A DNA stretch of 6,506 bases. Origin: an uncultured bacterium. Its GTDB lineage: Bacteria; Bacteroidota; Bacteroidia; Bacteroidales; Bacteroidaceae. Positions 1 to 5,811 of the stretch are shown in pieces. Position 1 is the first letter of the stretch. Every line of letters starts with the position of its first letter. The notes beneath the pieces are model-generated. The model searched no databases. It saw nothing but the letters and a program-made list of their open reading frames with translations, and was not told the origin of the DNA. The stretch lies in NCBI GenBank assembly GCA_905215575.1, contig CAJMQV010000112.1:1-6506 (forward strand), read 5' to 3'. The position numbers were made by a program, and so were the translations under genes.

Positions 1-40
1 CCCCATCCAGAAAGTTAAAGCACAGATTATACGCATAAGC

Positions 41-67
41 ATAAAGTTAAAGGCATGTTTTCATGCC
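41..67 (-). terminator. Candidate weak terminator of nadC
   Basis: Read on the minus strand, downstream of the nadC stop, a perfect 6-bp stem GGCATG/CATGCC closes an AAAA loop (52-67) and is followed by the U-rich tail TTTAACTTTAT (51-41). The stem is short and the tail is interrupted, so this would be a weak intrinsic terminator. It lies about 95 bp past the stop codon. It overlaps two other possible pairings (64-85 and 50-121), so the fold that forms is uncertain. Confidence 0.4.
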
Positions 68-121
68 GGAAAAGAACATCCGGCAAACCGAATTTCTTCT
101 ATCCACATAAAAACATGCCTT
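50..121. repeat. Nested inverted repeats in the nadC 3' intergenic region
   Basis: AAGGCATGTTTT at 50-61 is the exact reverse complement of AAAACATGCCTT at 110-121 (12-bp arms). Between them TGCCGGA (64-70) pairs perfectly with TCCGGCA (79-85) around an 8-nt loop. The left arm can also fold locally as GGCATG-TTTT-CATGCC (52-67), which competes with the other two hairpins. CATGCCTTG at 114-122 recurs at 166-174, inside the last codons of nadC. The rest of 1-161 shows only a 10-bp direct repeat, AAAGTTAAAG, at 11-20 and 43-52. I see no convincing gene in this stretch. A terminator or processing role is inference. Confidence 0.55.
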
Positions 122-161
122 GGGTAAAGTCAAAATTATATTTTTCGGATTCAGACAGCGA

Positions 162-1010
162 TCAGCATGCCTTGAAACTCATATCCAGTCCCTTTACAGA
201 ATGAGTGAGGGCACCGACCGAGATATAGTCCACGCCACACTCGGCATAGTTGCGGATGGTATCGAAAGTAATACCGCCGCTGGACTCGATTTCAAAGCGT
301 CCGTTCACCATCTCCACTGCCTTGCGGGTATCTTCCGGAGTGAAGTTGTCGAGCATGATACGGTCTACACCGCCCAAATCCAACACCTGCTGCAATTCAT
401 CAAAATTGCGCACCTCGATCTCAATCTTCAAGTCCTTGCCTTTTGCCTTGAGATACTCGTGGCAACGGTTGATGGCTGCCGCAATGCCTCCGGCAAAGTC
501 CACATGATTATCCTTCAGCAGGATCATGTCGAACAAACCGATACGATGGTTCACACCGCCACCGATCTTCACCGCCTCCTTCTCCAGCATACGCATGCCC
601 GGAGTGGTCTTGCGGGTGTCGAGGATACGGGTCTTGGTACCTTCCAGACGGGCCACATACTTGCCGGTCATGGTAGCAATACCGCTCATGCGCTGCATGA
701 TGTTCAGCATCAGACGCTCCGTCTGCAACAAACTCTGGACCTTTCCGGAAACGATCATAGCGACATCTCCCGGTTTTACATGCGCACCGTCCTGAATAAA
801 CACCTCAACCTGCAGGGTCGGGTCAAAACGGTAAAACACCTTCTTGGCAATTTCAATACCGGCCAGAATACCTTCTTCCTTGATGAGCAGTTTGGATTTA
901 CCCATCGCGTCCTCAGGAATACAACACAAAGTGGTGTGGTCGCCGTCACCAATATCTTCAGCAAAAGCCAGATCGATCAAACGATCATTCAATTCGTCTA
1001 CAGTAAGCAT
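162..1010 (-). CDS. nadC: Quinolinate phosphoribosyltransferase (carboxylating), NadC
   Basis: Cytoplasmic enzyme of de novo NAD synthesis. It condenses quinolinate with 5-phosphoribosyl pyrophosphate to give nicotinate mononucleotide, CO2 and pyrophosphate. The product has 282 residues, normal for the family. Visible family motifs, numbered from the chosen start, are EDIGDGDHTT (18-27), TERLMLNIMQRMSGIAT (97-113), DTRKTTPG (131-138), GGGVNHRIGL (150-159) and LKDNH (165-169). Near the end come an EIEVRN strand, ESSGGI and a SVGALTHS phosphate-binding turn. The substrate-contacting Arg, His and Lys residues of these motifs appear intact. An in-frame ATG at 1037 would add nine residues (MLIQKKEKK) unlike the family N-terminus. 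The ATG at 1061 lies upstream of the -7 promoter box at 1049-1056, so I prefer 1010. No other NAD gene is adjacent; the gene is transcribed alone and divergently from rlmH. Identification is very secure; the exact start is less so. Confidence 0.97.
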   Translation of the reverse strand: MLTVDELNDRLIDLAFAEDIGDGDHTTLCCIPEDAMGKSKLLIKEEGILAGIEIAKKVFYRFDPTLQVEVFIQDGAHVKPGDVAMIVSGKVQSLLQTERLMLNIMQRMSGIATMTGKYVARLEGTKTRILDTRKTTPGMRMLEKEAVKIGGGVNHRIGLFDMILLKDNHVDFAGGIAAAINRCHEYLKAKGKDLKIEIEVRNFDELQQVLDLGGVDRIMLDNFTPEDTRKAVEMVNGRFEIESSGGITFDTIRNYAECGVDYISVGALTHSVKGLDMSFKAC

Positions 1011-1048
1011 CTTTTTCTCTTTCTTTTGGATTAACATAAAATTTATTA

Positions 1049-1056
1049 CAAAGATA
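1049..1056 (-). promoter_or_regulatory. Putative -7 promoter box of nadC
   Basis: On the minus strand these bases read TATCTTTG, a perfect match to the Bacteroides -7 consensus TAnnTTTG. The preferred nadC ATG (1010) lies 38 nt past the box, implying a leader of roughly 30 nt. No clear TTTG -33 element is seen at the expected distance upstream. The box forms a 9-bp inverted repeat with the rlmH box (CAAAGATAC at 1049-1057 against GTATCTTTG at 1132-1140). Confidence 0.6.
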
Positions 1057-1132
1057 CGCAAAATAGCCGTTGAATGTGCGCTGTATTAGTTAAATATCAC
1101 AAACAGGCCCAATCTGTGTGCCGATGCTGATG

Positions 1133-1140
1133 TATCTTTG
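1133..1140 (+). promoter_or_regulatory. Putative -7 promoter box of rlmH
   Basis: TATCTTTG matches TAnnTTTG exactly and ends only 5 nt before the rlmH ATG (CAACC, then ATG at 1146). In Bacteroides, transcription begins a few bases after this box, so the mRNA would start at or within a couple of bases of the ATG. A -33 TTTG is not evident. Consensus match and placement are seen; promoter activity is inferred. Confidence 0.65.
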
Positions 1141-1145
1141 CAACC

Positions 1146-1619
1146 ATGAAAGCTACATTACTTGTTGTCGGCAAGACGGCCGACCCACGCTTCGGCGTAC
1201 TGATTGACGAATATATCCAGCGTACTCGTTTCTATCTTTCGTTTGACATGGAAGTGATTCCGGAACTGAAGAACACCAAGAATCTGAGTCAGGAACAGCA
1301 GAAGGAAAAAGAAGGTGAACTGATTCTGCGTGCTCTGGCTCCAGGCGACTATGTGGTGCTGCTCGATGAGCACGGAAAAGAGTTCCGCTCTGTAGAGTTT
1401 GCCCAGTGGATGCAAAAGAAAATGAACACCGTACCCAAACGACTGGTATTCATCGTCGGCGGTCCGTATGGTTTCTCACAAGCCGTTTACCAGAAGGCCA
1501 ACGAAAAGATTTCACTCTCGAAGATGACGTACTCGCATCAGATGATCCGCATGATTTTCACGGAACAGATTTATCGGGCGATGACGATTCTGAACAACGA
1601 ACCTTATCATCACGAATAA
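1146..1619 (+). CDS. rlmH: 23S rRNA (pseudouridine1915-N3)-methyltransferase RlmH
   Basis: SPOUT-class, SAM-dependent methyltransferase that adds N3-methyl to pseudouridine 1915 in helix 69 of 23S rRNA, acting on assembled 70S ribosomes in the cytoplasm. The product has 157 residues, matching the usual ~155-160. Family motifs are LDEHGKEFRS (73-82), the SAM-binding glycine turn FIVGGPYGF (102-110), and the trefoil-knot C-terminus LSKMTYSHQMIRMIFTEQ (124-141) ending YHHE (154-157). The start is fixed by the family N-terminus MKATLLVVGK and by a -7 promoter box 5 nt upstream; there is no Shine-Dalgarno. The last 62 bp overlap, on the opposite strand, the 3' end of the EEP-fold gene. The overlap covers the conserved knot tail, so this gene's end is under selection. 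No terminator is visible after the stop. Confidence 0.97.
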   Translation: MKATLLVVGKTADPRFGVLIDEYIQRTRFYLSFDMEVIPELKNTKNLSQEQQKEKEGELILRALAPGDYVVLLDEHGKEFRSVEFAQWMQKKMNTVPKRLVFIVGGPYGFSQAVYQKANEKISLSKMTYSHQMIRMIFTEQIYRAMTILNNEPYHHE

Positions 1620-2616
1620 TCAAATCGAAAACCAACGGCAGATGGTCGCTGTATCCGCCTAAATAGCGCGGTCCGAGATAAGTGCGAAACGGTTTCCACC
1701 CGCCGTACTTCTCATCACGTTGCAACAGAAAAGGACAATCGGCAATACGGGCTACGGAATCTTTCAGTCCGACCCGTCCGCCGGAATCCCGCAGGGCCGC
1801 AGATACCAAAAAGTGATCCAAACAACTCCAATGCCCCCGATAACGGTAAGTGCCGCGCACCGAACGGGCATCGTGCATTGCCTGAGCCGGGAGCAGATAC
1901 AGGCCGGGCACCGTCAGCAGTTCCTCCCGGAAAATATCCTCCGTAGCCGTGGCATTAAAGTCACCGGTCACCACCAGACAGCCGTTGGGATGCTTCCGCA
2001 ATACGGAATCACAGACAGCGGCAAGCGTCCGGGCAGCCAGCCTGCGGTGGCGGTCGGCCGCACGAGTACCGGAATATTTGCTGGGCAGATGGCAGGCTAT
2101 CAGATGCAGCGTATCGCCGGAAATCAGTTTCCCTTGCAGATAAAGCAGATCGCGAGTAGGCTCAAAACCGTTTTCCCGGGAAGGGATGCGGATTGTGTCG
2201 CTCCGCAACAGACGGAAACTGCCGGGCTGATAGAGCACCGCCACATCAATTCCACGGGCATCGTCCGAAGCGGTCTGTACGGAACGGTAGCCCAATGCCC
2301 GTAAGGCCGACCGTCGGCAGAAATCCCGCACCACCGTGTCGTTCTCCACCTCACAAAGCACCATCAAGTCGGGAATACGCCGTTCGCCCACAGCGGCCAC
2401 CACTTTGGCCAAGGCGTTCTGTTTCTTCCAATATTTATAGGCGTTCCATCTTTTTCCGCCCCCCGGAAGAAACTCCTCGTCCGTATGCTCCTCATCGTGC
2501 TGCAAGTCAAAAAGATTCTCCACATTATACTCCATGATACGAAAAGGGCGCTGGGCCTCAGCCCGGAACACTCCGGACAGAAACACCAGCACCCCTATGT
2601 ATATCCATTTCATCAT
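1558..2616 (-). CDS. Exported endonuclease/exonuclease/phosphatase (EEP) family protein
   Basis: A 352-residue protein with a Sec signal peptide (hydrophobic 4-17, likely type I cleavage at AEA|Q, 21/22), so periplasmic or secreted. The EEP (DNase I-like) fold is complete: MEYNVENLFD (28-37, Asn31), the metal-binding Glu in LCEVEN (Glu89), GIDVAVLY (122-129), ACHLPSK (His176), TGDFNA (Asp219, Asn221), LDHFLVS (Asp267, His268) and the catalytic GYSDHLP (Asp324, His325). The fold serves nucleases, sphingomyelinases and phosphoinositide phosphatases; the MEYNVENLFD start is common in Bacteroidota exported nuclease-like proteins, but the substrate cannot be read from sequence. The start lies 3 bp after the stop of the lipoprotein gene, so the two are probably co-transcribed and translationally coupled. 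A second ATG at 2613 is equally possible. The final 20 residues (333-352) follow the end of the fold and lie entirely in the antisense overlap with rlmH; they look like a run-on tail. Confidence 0.9.
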   Translation of the reverse strand: MMKWIYIGVLVFLSGVFRAEAQRPFRIMEYNVENLFDLQHDEEHTDEEFLPGGGKRWNAYKYWKKQNALAKVVAAVGERRIPDLMVLCEVENDTVVRDFCRRSALRALGYRSVQTASDDARGIDVAVLYQPGSFRLLRSDTIRIPSRENGFEPTRDLLYLQGKLISGDTLHLIACHLPSKYSGTRAADRHRRLAARTLAAVCDSVLRKHPNGCLVVTGDFNATATEDIFREELLTVPGLYLLPAQAMHDARSVRGTYRYRGHWSCLDHFLVSAALRDSGGRVGLKDSVARIADCPFLLQRDEKYGGWKPFRTYLGPRYLGGYSDHLPLVFDLIIRDDKVRCSESSSPDKSVP

Positions 2617-2619
2617 AAC

Positions 2620-4101
2620 CTATTTCTTGCGCGGCACATACTCATAGCATCCAGCTGCCGGCCGCACGCCGTTAAAACGGCTCACGCCCTTGCGATCGAA
2701 AGGATAGCGCCGGGAATAAACCGTATCGGCCAGTTGCAACGCTGCCGAACAGGAGTCGGGAGCAAAGTCGTACCAATAATTCTTGGTGTCGAAAAGCACA
2801 AAACCCTTTTCACGGATGCAATGGCTTTCCTCCATTTCCCCTTCAAACACACAACCGGCATAACGCGGATCGTCTTTTACAACGGGTGTATTCAGCAAAG
2901 AGTTCTTGAAAAGATAGTCATACTTCTGCTTCTCCTCATTCAAACTGCCCAGAATCACATCCTCGGCATAACCGGTAATCAAGCAGTTATAGAAGTGTGC
3001 TTTCTGAAATGGCACACTGGCACTGAAATAGTTGTCGGACAGATAAAGCGCCTGGCCGCGGATTGCCTCCCACGGATAGAACTGTGCCAGGGTGCAATGC
3101 ACGAACTCGCTACTGCCTCCGATCAGATACACGCAATTGCCCAGTGTGTTACTGATTTGTGTGTTACCCACAGAAATCCGGCAGTTTACGGCTTTCAGTC
3201 CGTCCCCTCCGATATTATGCAGAATGGAGTTTTCCAACACGAGCTTGGAATCCTGCACGGAAGAACTGTCGCACTGAATGCCATAGCTGGCACTATGTAT
3301 ATCGGTATAACGCAACGAATTGCCGAAGCTCTCGGCAAACAGACGCACCCCACCCCAACGTGAAGGCGTATTGTCGTAGGGCAGATAATCAAAGAGATTG
3401 TCCGTACGGTCGCCACGCATCACTACAGGCGCTTCAAGAGTTCCTTCGGCTGTCAAGCTGCCACGCACCAACAGATTGGCCTTGTCGTGAAAATAGAGCT
3501 GCACTCCGGCCGCCAATGTCAGACGGGCACCGGGCTCCACAGCCAGACTGTCGTAAATCACATACGGGCGACCGGCCTGCAACGTCGTGTCCTGACGGAT
3601 CACCTTGCCCCGCCACATATAGGCATCCTGCCCTATGGCCTGCAACACCACCGACTGCACCACTCCGCTCTCCAATTGGAAAAACAGGCGGTCGGTCAGT
3701 TCAAACGGCTCGTTCTGATTGCGCTCCGGCACAGTCACCTCGGCAAAAACCATCAGGCTGTCCGTACCGCGTAGTTCCAGTCCGGCCACCGAAGCTCCGG
3801 ACGACGGTGCCAGAAACACTCCGTCCACATTGACCCGGAAAGGAGTTGCCTCTCCCTGCTCCAGCCAGGCGCGTGTGATGCGCACGGCGCGGTCATTACG
3901 ATTGTACACCTTCAGCATACGGGTGCTGCTGCCCACAGTCGTAATCACCGTGTCAAACTGTATGGAATCAGAAGAAAAAGACAATACCGCTCCCCGATCT
4001 GTCGTAAACCGTTCGGAATCATCGCAGGAAACCAATCCGACAGCCGCCGTGAACACACACAACAAGCAACGGAACATCAAACGACAATATTTCATAGTCA
4101 T
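2620..4101 (-). CDS. Right-handed parallel beta-helix lipoprotein, probably surface-exposed
   Basis: 493 residues from the ATG at 4101; the ATG at 4095 (MKYCRL) is an equally good start, giving 491. A longer reading from a TTG at 4137 would begin inside the upstream terminator and is rejected. The N-terminus is a type II signal: basic n-region, hydrophobic stretch, lipobox LVSC with the acylated Cys at 26. The following DDSE resembles the acidic export signal that sends Bacteroidota lipoproteins to the cell surface. Residues of roughly 35-155 look like an Ig-like/ASH-type beta-sandwich (FDTVITTVGSSTR, KVYNRND, FRVNVDG). From about 165 onward come parallel beta-helix coils rich in short polar and hydrophobic strands (SRWGGVRLF, LRYTDIHSASYGIQC, LENSILHNIGGDGLKAVN). 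Beta-helix folds often bind or cleave polysaccharides, but no catalytic residues are identifiable. The gene is followed 3 bp later by the exported EEP enzyme. Function unknown. Confidence 0.88.
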   Translation of the reverse strand: MTMKYCRLMFRCLLCVFTAAVGLVSCDDSERFTTDRGAVLSFSSDSIQFDTVITTVGSSTRMLKVYNRNDRAVRITRAWLEQGEATPFRVNVDGVFLAPSSGASVAGLELRGTDSLMVFAEVTVPERNQNEPFELTDRLFFQLESGVVQSVVLQAIGQDAYMWRGKVIRQDTTLQAGRPYVIYDSLAVEPGARLTLAAGVQLYFHDKANLLVRGSLTAEGTLEAPVVMRGDRTDNLFDYLPYDNTPSRWGGVRLFAESFGNSLRYTDIHSASYGIQCDSSSVQDSKLVLENSILHNIGGDGLKAVNCRISVGNTQISNTLGNCVYLIGGSSEFVHCTLAQFYPWEAIRGQALYLSDNYFSASVPFQKAHFYNCLITGYAEDVILGSLNEEKQKYDYLFKNSLLNTPVVKDDPRYAGCVFEGEMEESHCIREKGFVLFDTKNYWYDFAPDSCSAALQLADTVYSRRYPFDRKGVSRFNGVRPAAGCYEYVPRKK

Positions 4102-4112
4102 ATCCCAATATA

Positions 4113-4120
4113 CAAACCTT
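4113..4120 (-). promoter_or_regulatory. Possible weak -7 box of the lipoprotein-EEP operon
   Basis: On the minus strand the bases read AAGGTTTG, one mismatch from TAnnTTTG. They lie 12 nt before the ATG at 4101, in the only gap between the pepD terminator and the lipoprotein gene. Position is the main argument; no -33 element at good spacing is seen. Confidence 0.3.
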
Positions 4121-4126
4121 ATCCGT

Positions 4127-4174
4127 AAAAAAAGCAAGAGCCATCCCGAAGCGGAATGCCGGCATGACTCTTGC
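4127..4174 (-). terminator. Intrinsic terminator of pepD
   Basis: On the minus strand GCAAGAGTCAT (4174-4164) pairs with ATGGCTCTTGC (4144-4134), an 11-bp stem with one G-U wobble. Its 19-nt loop contains a small inner CCG/CGG hairpin. Seven T residues follow (4133-4127). The stem starts about 26 nt past the pepD stop. This is a textbook rho-independent terminator and separates pepD from the lipoprotein-EEP operon. Confidence 0.9.
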
Positions 4175-4200
4175 GTTTATTTTCTATATTTATTACTTAT

Positions 4201-5661
4201 TTAAGCGCGTGCCGGAATATTCTTCAGAATCTCCAGCAGATGATCCCATACTTTCTCTACAGTAGGAATCAGCAGACGCTCATCCGGTGAATGCACACCG
4301 CGCAAGGTTGGTCCGAAAGAAACCATATCCAGATGCGGATATTTCTCGCTGAACAGACCGCACTCCAGACCGGCATGGATTCCCAATACCTTAGGCTCCT
4401 TACCGAACAGACGCTTGTAAGTTTCTACCGACAGCTTCAGAATCTCAGAATCCGGATTCATCTTCCAACCCGGATAACCGTCGCCCACCGTTACCTCGGC
4501 ACCGGCCAGTTCGAAGGTTGCCTTAATCGTGGCGCTCATATTCTTGCGTGCGCTCAGGATGCTGCTTCGCTGGCTGGTGATGACCACAATCTTCTTCTCT
4601 TCAGCATTCATGCGGATGCTGGCCAAATTGGAACTGGTTTCCACCAGATCAATATCCTGACACATAGACAGAATGCCGTTGTGCACAGCCTGAATGGCAG
4701 TAATCAAACGGGTAGCCACACCACGGTCTACCGCCTCGGCTGGAGTTTCCATGCTCTCAAGCAGGAATTCCATATTCTTTTCCGTTACACTGTATTCCTC
4801 CTCAACATCGGCAGCAAAGATATTCCAGTCCACACGGATGCTTTCCTTGTCCTTCATCGGGATGGCGCAAACGGCAGCTGCCTCACGCGGGATGGCATTG
4901 TGCAGACCACCGGCCTGAATGTCGCACAGATACAGGTCATATTTCTTCATAGACTGATACAGGAAGCGGCCCAGAACCTTGTTGGCATTGGCACGCATCT
5001 TATTGATGTCATCGCCAGAGTGACCTCCGGTCAATCCCTTCACCTTCAGTTCGAAAGCAAAATATCCGGCAGGTACAGGAGTCGTATCGTAAGAGAACAC
5101 GGCTGTGGTTCCGGCACCACCGGCACAGCTTACATACAACTGACCCTCATCCTCTGAATCGAGGTTGATCAGGATGTCGCCGCTCATAAAGCCGGCTTCC
5201 AGCGCAAAGGCTCCCGACAGACCGGTTTCCTCGTCACGGGTGAACAGACACTCCAACGGTCCGTGCTGAATATCGTCCGAAGCCAGGACTGCCATCTGCA
5301 TGGCCACACCGATACCGTCGTCGGCACCTAAAGTGGTACCCTTGGCACGCATCCACTCGCCGTCTACATAAGTCTGTATCGCGTCTTTCTCAAAATCAAA
5401 CTCCACATCACGGTTCTTTTCACAAACCATATCCATATGGCTCTGCAAAACAACCGTCTTGCGGTTCTCCATACCCGGAGTAGCCGCTTTGGAAATCAAC
5501 ACATTACCACAGGCATCCTGCTTGTAGGCCAACTGATGCTTTTCAGCAAAATTCTTCAGAAAGGCCATCATTTTCTCTTCCTTCTTTGAAGGACGAGGCA
5601 CCTGGTTTACCTGGGCAAAACAGTCAAACACACACTTTGGTTTCAACTCAATCTGACTCAT
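4201..5661 (-). CDS. pepD: Aminoacyl-histidine (Xaa-His / cytosol nonspecific) dipeptidase PepD, peptidase family M20C
   Basis: Cytoplasmic two-metal dipeptidase that hydrolyses Xaa-His (carnosine-type) and many other unblocked dipeptides, feeding amino-acid recycling. From the ATG at 5661 it has 486 residues, almost the length of E. coli PepD. Metal-site and catalytic motifs are in order: SHMDMV (His75, Asp77), LGADDGIG (Asp114), DEETGLSGA (Glu144 as catalytic base, Glu145 as metal ligand), NLDSEDE (Asp168), and GPTLRGVHSP with the C-terminal metal His457. The middle part (roughly 185-380) is the lid/dimerisation domain typical of M20, with GGHSGDDI at its start. An in-frame TTG at 5673 would add MIKN; the ATG start (MSQIELKP) fits the family better. 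The gene stands alone, ended by the strong terminator at 4127-4174, and is divergent from the small membrane protein gene. A possible 8-codon leader ORF precedes it. Nothing appears truncated. Confidence 0.96.
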   Translation of the reverse strand: MSQIELKPKCVFDCFAQVNQVPRPSKKEEKMMAFLKNFAEKHQLAYKQDACGNVLISKAATPGMENRKTVVLQSHMDMVCEKNRDVEFDFEKDAIQTYVDGEWMRAKGTTLGADDGIGVAMQMAVLASDDIQHGPLECLFTRDEETGLSGAFALEAGFMSGDILINLDSEDEGQLYVSCAGGAGTTAVFSYDTTPVPAGYFAFELKVKGLTGGHSGDDINKMRANANKVLGRFLYQSMKKYDLYLCDIQAGGLHNAIPREAAAVCAIPMKDKESIRVDWNIFAADVEEEYSVTEKNMEFLLESMETPAEAVDRGVATRLITAIQAVHNGILSMCQDIDLVETSSNLASIRMNAEEKKIVVITSQRSSILSARKNMSATIKATFELAGAEVTVGDGYPGWKMNPDSEILKLSVETYKRLFGKEPKVLGIHAGLECGLFSEKYPHLDMVSFGPTLRGVHSPDERLLIPTVEKVWDHLLEILKNIPARA

Positions 5662-5669
5662 ATTCTTGA

Positions 5670-5696
5670 TCAATTAATTATTGTGTACGGCAACAT
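5670..5696 (-). other. Possible 8-codon leader ORF (MLPYTIIN) upstream of pepD
   Basis: On the minus strand an AGGAG (5706-5702) sits 5 nt before an ATG that opens an 8-codon frame closed by TGA. The stop is 8 nt before the pepD ATG and the frame differs from pepD. A strong Shine-Dalgarno is unusual for this type of organism and is the only reason to note it. Such a short frame can easily occur by chance, and its translation is pure inference. Confidence 0.2.
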
Positions 5697-5761
5697 CTGA
5701 TCTCCTCTTTTCCAAAACACTAAGAAAAGCCCTTATATTAGAAAAATTAAGTAATCAGATT

Positions 5762-5791
5762 TTTGCGGACACTGATTTTACATTACCTTTG
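5762..5791 (+). promoter_or_regulatory. Promoter of the small membrane protein-OmpH operon
   Basis: A -33 TTTG (5762-5765) and a -7 TACCTTTG (5784-5791) are separated by 18 nt, close to the usual Bacteroides promoter spacing. The ATG at 5812 follows 20 nt after the box, giving a leader of roughly 15 nt. The -33 element lies in the loop of a small inverted repeat, AATCAG (5753-5758) / CTGATT (5772-5777), which could be an operator but may be chance. Confidence 0.75.
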
Positions 5792-5797
5792 TAACTG

Positions 5798-5805
5798 CAA
5801 ATATA
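5798..5805 (-). promoter_or_regulatory. Candidate minus-strand -7 box, possibly for pepD
   Basis: The minus strand reads TATATTTG, an exact match to TAnnTTTG. If used, it would give pepD a leader of about 130 nt and would overlap the start region of the plus-strand transcript. The window shows no better box nearer to pepD, but the AT-rich setting makes a chance match plausible, and no -33 TTTG is present at the right distance. Confidence 0.3.
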
Positions 5806-5811
5806 ATCAAA

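Noticed and set aside
2..127. Plus-strand frame open from the window edge to a TAA at 125-127, possibly the tail of an upstream gene
   Set aside because: The 41 codons show no recognisable motif, are AT-rich and contain the inverted repeats; open length this short at an edge is not evidence of a gene.
120..1034. 304-codon open frame on the plus strand opposite nadC
   Set aside because: It is fully antisense to a well-conserved nadC, has no recognisable domain, and is rich in His, Gln and Thr as expected from reading complementary codons.
2485..3833. Long plus-strand open frames (292 and 224 codons) opposite the lipoprotein and EEP genes
   Set aside because: They are antisense to genes with clear signal peptides and domains, they overlap each other, and they have atypical composition.
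4102..4137. N-terminal extension of the lipoprotein from a TTG at 4137
   Set aside because: The TTG lies inside the stem of the pepD terminator and the extension would disrupt a normal lipoprotein signal peptide.
4291..5157. 288-codon open frame on the plus strand opposite pepD
   Set aside because: Antisense shadow of an intact M20C dipeptidase gene with no domain, promoter or start context of its own.
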